Below are positions 1-7,374 of a stretch of 15,801 nucleotides of DNA, piece by piece. Under the pieces are notes generated by a model that did not search any database, was not told the origin of the DNA, and saw nothing but the letters and a program-made list of their open reading frames with translations. Position numbers and translations under genes: made by a program. Source of the stretch: Elusimicrobiota bacterium. Its GTDB lineage: Bacteria; Elusimicrobiota; UBA8919. Location: NCBI GenBank assembly GCA_003452965.1, contig DMMW01000056.1, positions 44,691 through 60,491 on the forward strand, given 5' to 3'. How positions within the stretch are numbered: position 1 is the first letter of the stretch; every line of letters begins with the position of its first letter.

Positions 1-324
1 TTATTTCCACCGATTGCATTTATAATATTATTAGCAGCAAGTTTTATTTTGGCAATATTCTTGTCAAAATTATTATCCTCAAGACACGCGGATTCTATAG
101 GCAAGGGGAAGCCGTATGCCTGCGGTGAAGATGTGCCGGTACCGATGGTTCAGCCGGATTATAGCCAGTTTTTCCAGTTTGCCCTATTCTTTACTATTAT
201 GCATGTTGTTGCGCTTATTTTAACAACCGTCCCGAAAGAGTCGTTAAAATCACTGGGAATAGCAGTTACGTATTTATTAGGTGCGGTAATCGGGTTATTA
301 ATTTTATTCAGGAGAGACAGTTAA
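1..324 (+). CDS. NuoA-like membrane subunit of the hydrogenase (5' partial)
   Basis: The reading frame is open from base 1, so the start lies outside the window; 107 residues are visible. It shows three hydrophobic segments (about residues 1-22, 57-77 and 83-103). The loop after the first carries the motif PYACGEDVP (38-46), which corresponds to the conserved Cys-bearing loop of NuoA/ND3 in complex I. The second segment (FFQFALFFTIMHVVALIL) matches NuoA helix 2 but has His where complex I usually has an acidic residue. In the inner membrane it should help connect the peripheral redox arm to the ion-pumping arm. It ends 2 bp before the NuoB-like gene, so the two are in one operon. NuoA-like assignment is fairly sure; membership of a hydrogenase rather than of complex I follows from the large subunit downstream. 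Confidence 0.8.
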   Translation, partial: LFPPIAFIILLAASFILAIFLSKLLSSRHADSIGKGKPYACGEDVPVPMVQPDYSQFFQFALFFTIMHVVALILTTVPKESLKSLGIAVTYLLGAVIGLLILFRRDS

Positions 325-326
325 TC

Positions 327-770
327 ATGCCGACTGAAACAATAAAAAAAATAATTACATGGGCGAGAATAAAATCACCTTGGATTATACATTTCAATAC
401 CGGCGCCTGTAATGCCTGTGATATAGAAATTTTGGCAGCATTAACTCCGCGATTTGATGTAGAGCGTTTTGGTGTATTGCTGAAAGGCACGCCTCGTCAT
501 GCAGATGTGCTTGTATGTTCCGGACCCGTTACAAGATTGGTCAAGGACAGATTAGTTAGAATATACGAACAAATGCCGGAACCGAAATTTGTTGTTGCTG
601 TTGGGGCATGTGCGTGTTCAGGTGGAGTATTTGACGGCTGCTATAATGTGCAGGGTGGAATAGATAAAGTTATACCGGTATCGGCGTATATACCTGGCTG
701 TCCGGCAAGTCCGCAAGCGATAATAGACGGTGTAGTAAAATTATTGAGTAGTTTGGATGCAAAAAAATAA
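327..770 (+). CDS. [NiFe] hydrogenase small subunit, group 4, NuoB-like
   Basis: This 147-residue protein belongs to the NuoB/EchC/MbhJ family. It carries the single [4Fe-4S] cluster next to the NiFe site and passes electrons between the ferredoxin-like subunit and the large subunit. Likely cluster ligands are Cys28 and Cys31 (GACNACDIE), Cys95 (VGACACSGG) and Cys125 (IPGCPASP). An extra Cys97 lies beside Cys95. There is no signal peptide and only the single-cluster domain, as in group 4 enzymes and unlike periplasmic uptake hydrogenases. It follows the NuoA-like gene after 2 bp. In an undisturbed operon the NuoC-like gene should come next; here it is displaced by about 4.7 kb. Confidence 0.93.
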   Translation: MPTETIKKIITWARIKSPWIIHFNTGACNACDIEILAALTPRFDVERFGVLLKGTPRHADVLVCSGPVTRLVKDRLVRIYEQMPEPKFVVAVGACACSGGVFDGCYNVQGGIDKVIPVSAYIPGCPASPQAIIDGVVKLLSSLDAKK

Positions 771-789
771 TGCAAAGGTAGATAGGTAA

Positions 790-805
790 TCCGCCAACCG
801 GCGGA
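790..805 (+). repeat. Small GC-rich hairpin after the small-subunit gene
   Basis: The sequence TCCGCC-AACC-GGCGGA forms a perfect 6-bp stem with a 4-base loop in an otherwise AT-rich gap. No T-run follows, so it does not look like a terminator. It may be a short dispersed palindrome or an mRNA-stabilising hairpin. A possible ribosome-binding run, AGGGG (811-815), lies between it and the ATG at 828. Confidence 0.45.
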
Positions 806-827
806 GGTAGAGGGGTAGAGAGATTGT

Positions 828-872
828 ATGATTAAAGAAGAAGAAATTAAGCAGGAAATTATAAAAAAGTTT
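828..872 (+). repeat. 45-bp direct repeat, left copy (duplicated start of the NuoC-like gene)
   Basis: The first 15 codons here match the first 15 codons of the NuoC-like gene at 5506 with two mismatches (Lys8 codon AAG against AAA; codon 14 AAG against AAT). Similarity stops sharply on both sides: upstream at the ATG, and downstream after codon 15. The two copies bracket a three-gene block, as a long target duplication or a recombination scar would. Confidence 0.9.
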
Positions 873-1601
873 GGTTTAAAAATAATTACTATTTTTTGTA
901 TCATAAGTTTGGCAATGGTTGGATTTTCATTTGCTCAACAGACAAGCACAACTACTGTTAAAAAAGAATTTATTAATCCTTTGCCAAAAGATAAGTTTGT
1001 GTTTTTGGAAATCAATGAACAAATTGATACAAACGCAAAATGGCCACCACCTATTAAATACGAGATAGTTCCACCATCATATTTTAAAAATGGAAAATTA
1101 TATATTCTAAATGAAGAAGATATACCAATGGGCAATGTCTTTTTAGTAGTTTTTCACTATACATCCTGGTCACCTGCTTTTATGCCACGGATTTATAAAA
1201 TCTCCAAATTACCTTTTACAATCGAGTTCCCTTTAAATCTACCTTTCTTAAATATTAAAAAAGATGATTGGTTTGGGAGTTCTTTGATAATTAAAAGTAT
1301 TAACATGGAAGGGGTTGTGGAATTAGAATATATTAAAAAAGGCAAAAATGAAAAGAGTATTCTTCAAAAGGATAAATCGTGGGAAAAAGTATTAAAAGAA
1401 AATATATGGTCACCAACTATGAAATATCCCATGGGAGAAGTATATAAATTTCATAAATTTAAAGTTAGTTTACAAGTCGTTGATCATGGTGTTTTGGATA
1501 AATGCTATAATGTAAATATATCTAAATTAGAAAGTTATGGAAAATATAAGTGGGATAGCCAAATAAAGGAATATATTAAAGGCAATATTAGTCATGAATA
1601 G
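828..1601 (+). CDS. Secreted protein of unknown function with a borrowed N-terminus
   Basis: I do not recognise this 257-residue protein. Residues 1-15 (MIKEEEIKQEIIKKF) are the duplicated start of the hydrogenase NuoC-like subunit. From residue 16 the sequence becomes a typical export signal: a short basic stretch, a hydrophobic core of about residues 19-34 (IITIFCIISLAMVGFS), then FAQQ, a plausible cleavage site. The rest is soluble, with many Lys and aromatic residues, and is probably periplasmic or extracellular. No upstream ATG, GTG or TTG start is visible in the native signal-peptide part, so the ATG at 828 seems to be the working start. The 3' end overlaps the metalloprotease-like gene by 8 bp (ATGAATAG), implying translational coupling and possibly a joint role. 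The acidic, charged extension before the signal core is unusual and could weaken export. Confidence 0.7.
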   Translation: MIKEEEIKQEIIKKFGLKIITIFCIISLAMVGFSFAQQTSTTTVKKEFINPLPKDKFVFLEINEQIDTNAKWPPPIKYEIVPPSYFKNGKLYILNEEDIPMGNVFLVVFHYTSWSPAFMPRIYKISKLPFTIEFPLNLPFLNIKKDDWFGSSLIIKSINMEGVVELEYIKKGKNEKSILQKDKSWEKVLKENIWSPTMKYPMGEVYKFHKFKVSLQVVDHGVLDKCYNVNISKLESYGKYKWDSQIKEYIKGNISHE

Positions 1602-4533
1602 AAAAATTTTGGGTGTGTTTGCTAAGTTGTTGATAGGAACCACTATTTTATTATACTCAAATTTTTCATTTCTATCGGCAGCACGAAAAAGCTCGATAAA
1701 TCTTATTGAAAAAGCTTTTGTGAATGGGGAAATCAGTTATGAAAATTCGTTGATTTACAAACTTCAATTTGTTTTCAATTATATTTCTTTACCAAAGGAA
1801 TTTCAATCAAACGTAATTGAAGAATCAGGTACTTCTATCCTGAAAGAAGTATTGATTAATTGGAATACTTTTTCTCCAAATAATAAAGAAATTGTTAAGA
1901 AGTACATTCGCTTAAATAGTGCTAATGGAGAAATTACATTGTTATCAGAACCAGTATTAGATTTAACTTATTTATATGGACATTTCAGTATTGAATATAC
2001 AACCATAGGTATTCATGGAGTGTCCCCCGTAGATAATGACGGCACTGGTGTCCCCGACTATGTTGAAATTATAGCAAAAAGATTCGAAGATAATACTTGG
2101 AAGCACGAAATTGTCACGCTTGGTTATCCATCTTTACCGATACCATATAAAGTTAAAATTTTTAATGTAAGAATAGAAAATCCTGGTATTAATGGATATG
2201 AACTTCCTCATAACGTTTACTCGAAAACATCAACATCGCATATTGCTATGTATAATAATTTGGACCTTGCAATCAAACCAGCAAAGGATGGTGGTATAGC
2301 AACTGACGCTCATGAGTTTTTTCACGCTATTCAAGATTATAATTACATTAATTATGGTCAACTTGACCACCTGGGAAATCCAGTTGATCCAGATTGGAAA
2401 ATTGGACGATGGTGGTCTGAAGCAAGCGCAACATGGATGTCCGATGAAGTTACACAATATGATGGTATAAATTGGTATCAGTATGCATATCTTAATCCAA
2501 CATATTACAATTGGTTTGATTATCCTGAAAATTCCTTAAATTATGATTCTATGACAGCACATCCATACGGTTCATCAATTTTCTGTAAATATCTTACTGA
2601 ACGGCAGATTGGTAGCTGGACAGCAGGTAGTATAAAAGATATTTGGACTGCTTGTGCTACTGAAAGCACAGCACTCAAAGCAATAGATAAAGTTTTAGTA
2701 TCAAAAGGCACAAGTTTGGAATCTGAATTTCCTAAATTTACTATATGTAATACAATTACCCTCGAATCATCTACAACAATGTTTGTTGACCCGCAATACC
2801 GTTATAGCGATGATGTTTCAACTGAATATCCAGCAATAAAAATTGCTGATATATATAGTGGTGATTTAGAAAAAAATGGTGGTGGAGGGAGCAGTGATAA
2901 ATTCAGCGATGGTTCGGAAATAAAACTCGCTAATTTATCTTCTCATTATATAAAATTCATTCAACCAAGTTTAGTTAATAAACCAACAAATGTTGTTCTT
3001 GGTTTCAAGGCAGGGAGTCCGGGTAGTTGGGGTATTAAAGTAGTAGCGATTCAGCAGAATAATCAAAAAGTTGTTTATGATTTCTCAACACAATCAGTAT
3101 TTTCAATTGGTATAACACGGACTAATCCTCAATCAACTGAAATTAAAGAAATATATCTTATACCGAGTAATTTACTTACGAGAGAAACATCTAAAACATA
3201 TAGTTTTTCAGCAAAATATGTTCCACAATTTCGTATAATTTATGATACAACTCCAGCAAATGGAACCACTAATACAGTAAAGAATTTAGATACGACTAAT
3301 ACCTATTGGAATAATTGGATTAATAATACATTGCATTTAGAAGTGACACTAAGTGACACTGTCGACGATGTCAGAGTAGATTTTAGTGGAATTGATAATG
3401 GTTCTGACAAAGGAATATTTGCAAAAACCTCTCAAGTAACTCCACAAGGAATAGTATGGTCTATAACACATACTCTTTCGGAAAATAATACATTTACAGG
3501 GACAGGTTCAGTAAAAATAACTTCAGTTAAAAAAATAAGTAGAATTGAATATATAAACGAAGAAAATTTCCAAGCAACTATAAAAACGTGTCCTTGGACA
3601 TTTTATTATAGTGGAAATAAAGTATTTGAAGATGCAGGATTTACATATACTGGGAATATAAGAGCATCTGTAGTAAAACAAGACATTACTACAGTAAAAG
3701 GTATAAATACAGTAAGTACAACTGAGAGTGATCCTATTAAAAATTGGAGTTTTTATTGGAAAGACGATAATTTAGCAACATTGCCACTGACATTAGAGTG
3801 GAGCTTGAAATATATACAAGGGATTTATGGTGGGATGGCTGACTACTCAGTATCAAATCCTATACCTGATATAAATGTTCATGCACCGATTTATATATAT
3901 CCAAATCGGGTAGAACTTAATTTTAACAATTGGTATCCAACACAAACTTATTATATGAATACAACAGATGGTTTTCATATATATCGCATAACAGTAGAAG
4001 CAAATAAGTGGATAACTTTATATATAGATGGTATACAAAGATTATCTGGAAGTGGAGCAGGGAACTGGTATTATGATGCTCTTTGGGCTGCAATTAGTAC
4101 AGGTGGTTATGCTCAGACAAAAATATCATATGATTATATTGCATATTACATAGGAGCGGCGTATCCGCCGGAAGCATTTCCGAACACAGCTGGTCTTTTA
4201 GCAACAAGTAAATTTGCTCCGGATATTACATTTAAACAAGGCGAAGTATATTCTTATCCGAATCCTGCAAAAAATGGTAAAACTCCAAAAATACATATAG
4301 AATGTGGAATTGCTGATAAAGTAAATTTTGATATTTACGATACAGCAGGACAAATTGTTCATTCAACAGAAATGATAGGTATGCCTAATGTAATATGGGA
4401 AAATAAATATGCATATGAATATGCGTGGGATATATCAAATATAGCTAGCGGTGTTTATGTTTATATAGTTAAAGCATTAAAAGAAGGAGCAAAAGAAATA
4501 AAAGCAATAGGTAAAATTGGAATCATAAAATAA
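1594..4533 (+). CDS. Secreted HExxH metalloprotease-like protein with C-terminal sorting-type domain
   Basis: This 979-residue protein begins with a signal peptide (about 1-29, ending FLSAA). Residues 145-158 (PVDNDGTGVPDYVE) precede a zinc-protease-like core. HEFFH at 240-244 gives two His ligands and the catalytic Glu, and WWSEASATW (273-281) offers Glu276 as third ligand. This layout resembles the MXAN_6640-type putative metalloproteases. The middle is rich in beta-strand-like, Asn/Thr/Tyr-rich sequence, with a possible lectin-like (concanavalin-fold) stretch around 720-860. The last 94 residues (886-979) start with YSYPNP and contain IYDTAGQIV and ASGVYVYIVKA, typical of FlgD Ig-like/T9SS type A C-terminal domains. 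It is probably released or held on the cell surface. It overlaps the preceding gene by 8 bp and is followed 14 bp later by the PorV-like gene. Substrate is unknown and activity is inferred from motifs only. Confidence 0.8.
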   Translation: MNRKILGVFAKLLIGTTILLYSNFSFLSAARKSSINLIEKAFVNGEISYENSLIYKLQFVFNYISLPKEFQSNVIEESGTSILKEVLINWNTFSPNNKEIVKKYIRLNSANGEITLLSEPVLDLTYLYGHFSIEYTTIGIHGVSPVDNDGTGVPDYVEIIAKRFEDNTWKHEIVTLGYPSLPIPYKVKIFNVRIENPGINGYELPHNVYSKTSTSHIAMYNNLDLAIKPAKDGGIATDAHEFFHAIQDYNYINYGQLDHLGNPVDPDWKIGRWWSEASATWMSDEVTQYDGINWYQYAYLNPTYYNWFDYPENSLNYDSMTAHPYGSSIFCKYLTERQIGSWTAGSIKDIWTACATESTALKAIDKVLVSKGTSLESEFPKFTICNTITLESSTTMFVDPQYRYSDDVSTEYPAIKIADIYSGDLEKNGGGGSSDKFSDGSEIKLANLSSHYIKFIQPSLVNKPTNVVLGFKAGSPGSWGIKVVAIQQNNQKVVYDFSTQSVFSIGITRTNPQSTEIKEIYLIPSNLLTRETSKTYSFSAKYVPQFRIIYDTTPANGTTNTVKNLDTTNTYWNNWINNTLHLEVTLSDTVDDVRVDFSGIDNGSDKGIFAKTSQVTPQGIVWSITHTLSENNTFTGTGSVKITSVKKISRIEYINEENFQATIKTCPWTFYYSGNKVFEDAGFTYTGNIRASVVKQDITTVKGINTVSTTESDPIKNWSFYWKDDNLATLPLTLEWSLKYIQGIYGGMADYSVSNPIPDINVHAPIYIYPNRVELNFNNWYPTQTYYMNTTDGFHIYRITVEANKWITLYIDGIQRLSGSGAGNWYYDALWAAISTGGYAQTKISYDYIAYYIGAAYPPEAFPNTAGLLATSKFAPDITFKQGEVYSYPNPAKNGKTPKIHIECGIADKVNFDIYDTAGQIVHSTEMIGMPNVIWENKYAYEYAWDISNIASGVYVYIVKALKEGAKEIKAIGKIGIIK

Positions 4534-4547
4534 ACTAGAGGGAATTT

Positions 4548-5480
4548 ATGAAAAAAAAGATTTTAGTATTTGCAGTTACGTTCTTCGCTTTACCTTTTTA
4601 CATTTCTACCTTTCTCTCTGCCTCAAACACCGGTGCATCGTTTTTAAGTATTGGTACTTCCGCAAGAGCGATATCTATGGGGAGCGCATACGTTGGAGTA
4701 GCAAATGATGTTAGTGCAATAAACTATAATCCTGCAGGGTTATCGCAAGTAAAAGAAAGTCAACTAATGGGACAGCATACAGAATGGATATCAGATATAA
4801 AGCATGACTTTTTAGCGTTTACAAGACCTACATTAAATGGTACAATGGGTTTAAGTGTTATTTATCTATCGCAAGATTCAATAGAAGGTAGGGATGAAAA
4901 CAGACAAAGAACAGGCTCGTTTAATGCTTATGATGTCGCAACAACATTATCATACAGTACTGTCATTCTGAGTGAAACGAAGAATCCCGTCTCTATCGGC
5001 ACAAACATTAAAATAATCCAACAGAAGATAGAAAGTGAAAGCGCAACAGGGGTAGCAGTAGATATAGGAACACAATATGACACAAGCATAAATAATCTAA
5101 AATTAGGTTTATCATTTCAAAACATCGGTCCAAAAATGACATTTATACAAGAAGGATACAATTTACCATTAACGGCAACAATTGGATTAGGATACACATT
5201 AAAAAGAGCAATAACTTTTGCTTTAGATATAAAAAGAAAGGTATATGATAACAAAACAGAGATATTGCTTGGAACAGAAGTAACACCGATAAGTCTACTT
5301 GCGTTACGACTTGGATACTTAAAATCAGTTAATCCGGAAACGATATCAAGCATATCTAACTTCAAAGGCATTGGCGGGGGATTAGGTTTAAAAATAAACA
5401 AGTTCTCAACTGATTATGCTTTTGTACCATACGGTGATTTAGGTAATACGCATAGATTGAGTTTTGGAGTAAAATTTTAG
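4548..5480 (+). CDS. PorV/PorQ-family outer-membrane beta-barrel protein
   Basis: This 310-residue protein has a signal peptide (about 1-25) followed by the family's hallmark N-terminal block: GASFLSIGTSARAISMGSAY and then NDVSAINYNPAGL. Alternating polar and hydrophobic strands run to the end, which closes with LSFGVKF, an aromatic C-terminal residue as usual in outer-membrane barrels. Characterised PorV proteins collect T9SS cargo through its C-terminal domain; cargo of that general type is encoded directly upstream, so a handling role for that protein is a reasonable inference. A strong ribosome-binding site (GAGGGA, 4538-4543) lies 4 bases before the ATG. Residues 139-148 (VILSETKNPV) are encoded by an inserted repeat sequence (4961-4990), probably lengthening a loop between strands. 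No type 9 secretion motor genes are visible here. Confidence 0.82.
   Translation: MKKKILVFAVTFFALPFYISTFLSASNTGASFLSIGTSARAISMGSAYVGVANDVSAINYNPAGLSQVKESQLMGQHTEWISDIKHDFLAFTRPTLNGTMGLSVIYLSQDSIEGRDENRQRTGSFNAYDVATTLSYSTVILSETKNPVSIGTNIKIIQQKIESESATGVAVDIGTQYDTSINNLKLGLSFQNIGPKMTFIQEGYNLPLTATIGLGYTLKRAITFALDIKRKVYDNKTEILLGTEVTPISLLALRLGYLKSVNPETISSISNFKGIGGGLGLKINKFSTDYAFVPYGDLGNTHRLSFGVKF
4961..4990 (+). repeat. Dispersed palindromic repeat inside the PorV-like coding sequence
   Basis: The stretch beginning TGTCATTCTGAGTGAAACGA and ending AGAATCCCGT closely resembles the common bacterial intergenic repeat of the form GTCATTCTGAGCGAAGCGAA-GAATC. ATTCT (4964-4968) and AGAAT (4981-4985) are its inverted arms. 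It is in frame and adds VILSETKNPV to the protein. The match to the repeat family is from memory. Confidence 0.6.
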
Positions 5481-5505
5481 AAATAGAAAAAATAAGGATT
5501 TATTT

Positions 5506-5550
5506 ATGATTAAAGAAGAAGAAATTAAACAGGAAATTATAAAAAATTTT
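5506..5550 (+). repeat. 45-bp direct repeat, right copy (native start of the NuoC-like gene)
   Basis: This is the partner of the copy at 828-872. Here the sequence continues into the complete NuoC-like gene, so this is the functional location of the coding start. The sequence upstream of the ATG (AAGGATTTATTT) is unrelated to that upstream of the left copy. Confidence 0.9.
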
Positions 5551-5979
5551 AGTTATCTTGATGGAAAAATACGTGTGCAACGTGTAAGACGGATTTTTGT
5601 AGATGTCCCATATGAAAATTTTGACGAAGTATTTAAACATCTTATTAAAAATACTGGGTTCGAAATGCTATGTACAATAACCGGGCTTGATGAAGGAGCC
5701 ACATTTGGGCTCATATATCATTTAGCAAGGAAAGACGGTATTGTATTAAATCTAAAAATAAACGTGCCCAAAGCAAATCCTATAATAAAAACAGTAATAA
5801 ATTATTTTCCGGGTGCAATTATGTATGAGCGTGAAATTGTTGATTTATTCGGTATAAAAGTTGAAGGATTACCGTCGGGTGCACGTTATCCATTGCCAGA
5901 TAATTGGCCGATAGACGAATACCCGCTTAGAAAAGATTGGAAACCGGAAAATCTAAATCAGAAAATGGAGAAGAAATAA
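5506..5979 (+). CDS. Hydrogenase NuoC-like subunit (30-kDa complex I subunit family)
   Basis: This 157-residue protein has the family signature FPGAIMYEREIVDLFGI (101-117) and the closing motif YPLPDNWPIDEYPLRKDW (128-145). It resembles EchD/MbhK and the N-terminal part of HycE. It has no cofactor of its own and packs against the large subunit in the cytoplasmic arm of the complex. The ribosome-binding site AAGGA (5490-5494) lies 11 bases upstream and belongs to the tail of the inserted block. Its stop codon TAA directly abuts the ATG of the large subunit. The length is normal for the short group 4 form, and nothing is missing despite the insertion at its start. Confidence 0.92.
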   Translation: MIKEEEIKQEIIKNFSYLDGKIRVQRVRRIFVDVPYENFDEVFKHLIKNTGFEMLCTITGLDEGATFGLIYHLARKDGIVLNLKINVPKANPIIKTVINYFPGAIMYEREIVDLFGIKVEGLPSGARYPLPDNWPIDEYPLRKDWKPENLNQKMEKK

Positions 5980-7167
5980 ATGGGAAAGGTAATAATACCT
6001 ATAGGTCCGCAACACCCTGCACTTAAAGAACCCGAAAGTTTCAGTGTGACGCTTGAAGGTGAAAAAATTGTAGATGTTAATTTAAGGTTGGGCTATAATC
6101 ATCGCGGTATAGAAAAAGCATGTGAAGAAAGAACTTATATACAAGATATATATATACTTGAACGGGTTTGCGGTATCTGTTCGCATTCTCATTCCACCTG
6201 TTTTGTACAAACTGTAGAAGAGATTGCAGGTGTTGAGATTCCTGAACGTGCAAAATATATTCGTACAATCGTTGCAGAGTTGGAACGTATTCATAGCCAT
6301 CTGCTTTGGTTGGGTGTTGCAGGACATGAAATAGGATTTGACACTCTGTTTATGTACACATGGCGTGATAGAGAAATAGTAATGATGATTTTAAAAAAAG
6401 TAACAGGCAATCGTGTAAATTACGGAATAAATACGATTGGTGGTGTAAGACGCGATATTTCTCAAGAGCTTTTAAAGGAAATTTTAACTTCGGTAGACGC
6501 ACTTGAAGAGAGAACCAAATATTATATTCAGGTTGCAACCCAGGAAACGACTTTGATGAATAGATTATTGAATGTTGGTAAATTGTCTCATGAGGATGCC
6601 GTATTAACAGGTGCCATAGGACCTACAGGTCGTGCATCAGGGATTGATAGTGATACCAGACGCGATGACCCTTACGCAGCATATGATAAAGTTACATTTA
6701 AAGTAATTGTTGATAATCATAATGATGTTTACGGGCGTACATTGGTTCGTGTGCTTGAATTAATGGAAGCATATAGTATAATAAGGCAGTCAGTTCAGAA
6801 TATGACTGAGGGACCCATTACTGTAAAAGTTCCTAGGAAAATACCTGCAGGAGAAGCATTTGGTCGTTATGAGGCGCCACGAGGCGAAGATGTGCATTAT
6901 GTGAAATCTAATGGAACGGAGAAACCTGAAAGAGTAAAGGTCAGAGCACCGACGTTAGCAAATATTAAACCGGTACTAAAAATGCTTGAGAATTATAATC
7001 TTGCTGATTTACCTATAATAGTCGCTGCTATAGACCCTTGTTTTTCGTGTACCGACAGAACATTATTAATTAAAGACAAGAAATCAAACAAATCAAAAAT
7101 TATGGATTGGGAATCCTTAAGAAAATACAGCATTGAATGGTATAAAAAAAGAGGAATAGGATTCTAA
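5980..7167 (+). CDS. [NiFe] hydrogenase catalytic large subunit, group 4 (NuoD-like)
   Basis: This 395-residue subunit holds the NiFe(CN)2CO centre that makes or oxidises H2. The N-terminal motif RVCGICSHSHS supplies Cys64 and Cys67, and the C-terminal motif DPCFSCTDR supplies Cys354 and Cys357. All four Ni ligands are therefore present, which separates it from complex I NuoD, where they are lost. Other family landmarks are RLGYNHRGIEKACEE (36-50) and APRGEDVHYV. After Arg360 there is a 35-residue tail. By analogy with HycE this is likely cut off by the maturation protease encoded four genes on, although some group 4 enzymes keep theirs. It is a cytoplasmic, membrane-attached partner of the NuoB-like subunit. 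The exact group 4 subtype cannot be fixed by eye. Confidence 0.95.
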   Translation: MGKVIIPIGPQHPALKEPESFSVTLEGEKIVDVNLRLGYNHRGIEKACEERTYIQDIYILERVCGICSHSHSTCFVQTVEEIAGVEIPERAKYIRTIVAELERIHSHLLWLGVAGHEIGFDTLFMYTWRDREIVMMILKKVTGNRVNYGINTIGGVRRDISQELLKEILTSVDALEERTKYYIQVATQETTLMNRLLNVGKLSHEDAVLTGAIGPTGRASGIDSDTRRDDPYAAYDKVTFKVIVDNHNDVYGRTLVRVLELMEAYSIIRQSVQNMTEGPITVKVPRKIPAGEAFGRYEAPRGEDVHYVKSNGTEKPERVKVRAPTLANIKPVLKMLENYNLADLPIIVAAIDPCFSCTDRTLLIKDKKSNKSKIMDWESLRKYSIEWYKKRGIGF

Positions 7168-7207
7168 ATTAAAATATTCGCGGTTAGTAGGGACATAAAA
7201 GATGATC

Positions 7208-7336
7208 GTCATTCCTGCGGGTGTTAGCAGGAATCCAGAGTTAGCGTGTCCGCATTTTGCGGGATTGCTTTCTCGTTCAGTCCGATAGGTCCGAACTCCG
7301 AGGGCAAGATGCCCGATAACAAATTTCGGGCATGAC
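7208..7336. repeat. Palindromic/MITE-like repeat element in the operon gap
   Basis: The 207-bp gap (7168-7374) in a tightly packed operon is mostly this element. It starts with GTCAT (7208-7212) and ends with the complementary ATGAC (7332-7336). Near the left end is the hairpin ATTCCTGC/GCAGGAAT (7211-7218 with 7227-7234), and near the right end GCCCGA/TCGGGC (7311-7316 with 7326-7331). GTCCGA occurs twice in the centre. It is more GC-rich than its surroundings, has no ORF of note and resembles common GTCATTCC...GGAATCC intergenic repeats. It may form an RNA hairpin that tunes expression between the large subunit and the membrane subunit. Confidence 0.6.
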
Positions 7337-7374
7337 AAAGTAACAGAGGTATCTCTAAAAAGGATTTAAATGAT

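Larger units (their letters stand above)
873..5505 (+). other. Three-gene insertion splitting the hydrogenase operon
   Basis: Everything between the two 45-bp repeats is foreign to a hydrogenase operon: an unknown secreted protein, a secreted HExxH protein with a sorting-type C-terminus, and a PorV/PorQ-like outer-membrane protein. By eye it is more AT-rich than the hydrogenase genes around it. I see no transposase, integrase or terminal inverted repeats. The reading frame is intact across the left junction and the NuoC-like gene is whole at the right junction, so the operon probably still works. The last bases of the block (AAGGA at 5490-5494) supply the ribosome-binding site of the NuoC-like gene. 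An assembly join at a repeat is the alternative, though the two mismatches between copies argue against a simple one. Confidence 0.65.

Noticed and set aside
919..935. TTGGATTTTCATTTGCT, with sigma-54-like GG-N10-GC spacing
   Set aside because: It lies inside the signal-peptide coding sequence and lacks the TGGCA part of the -24 element; probably chance.
873..5505. Insertion sequence or transposon
   Set aside because: No transposase, resolvase or integrase frame and no terminal inverted repeats were seen; only the 45-bp direct duplication marks the borders.
5980..7167. Reading the large subunit as complex I NuoD and the operon as an NADH dehydrogenase
   Set aside because: Both CxxC nickel motifs (Cys64/67 and Cys354/357) are present, and a hydrogenase maturation protease is co-encoded.
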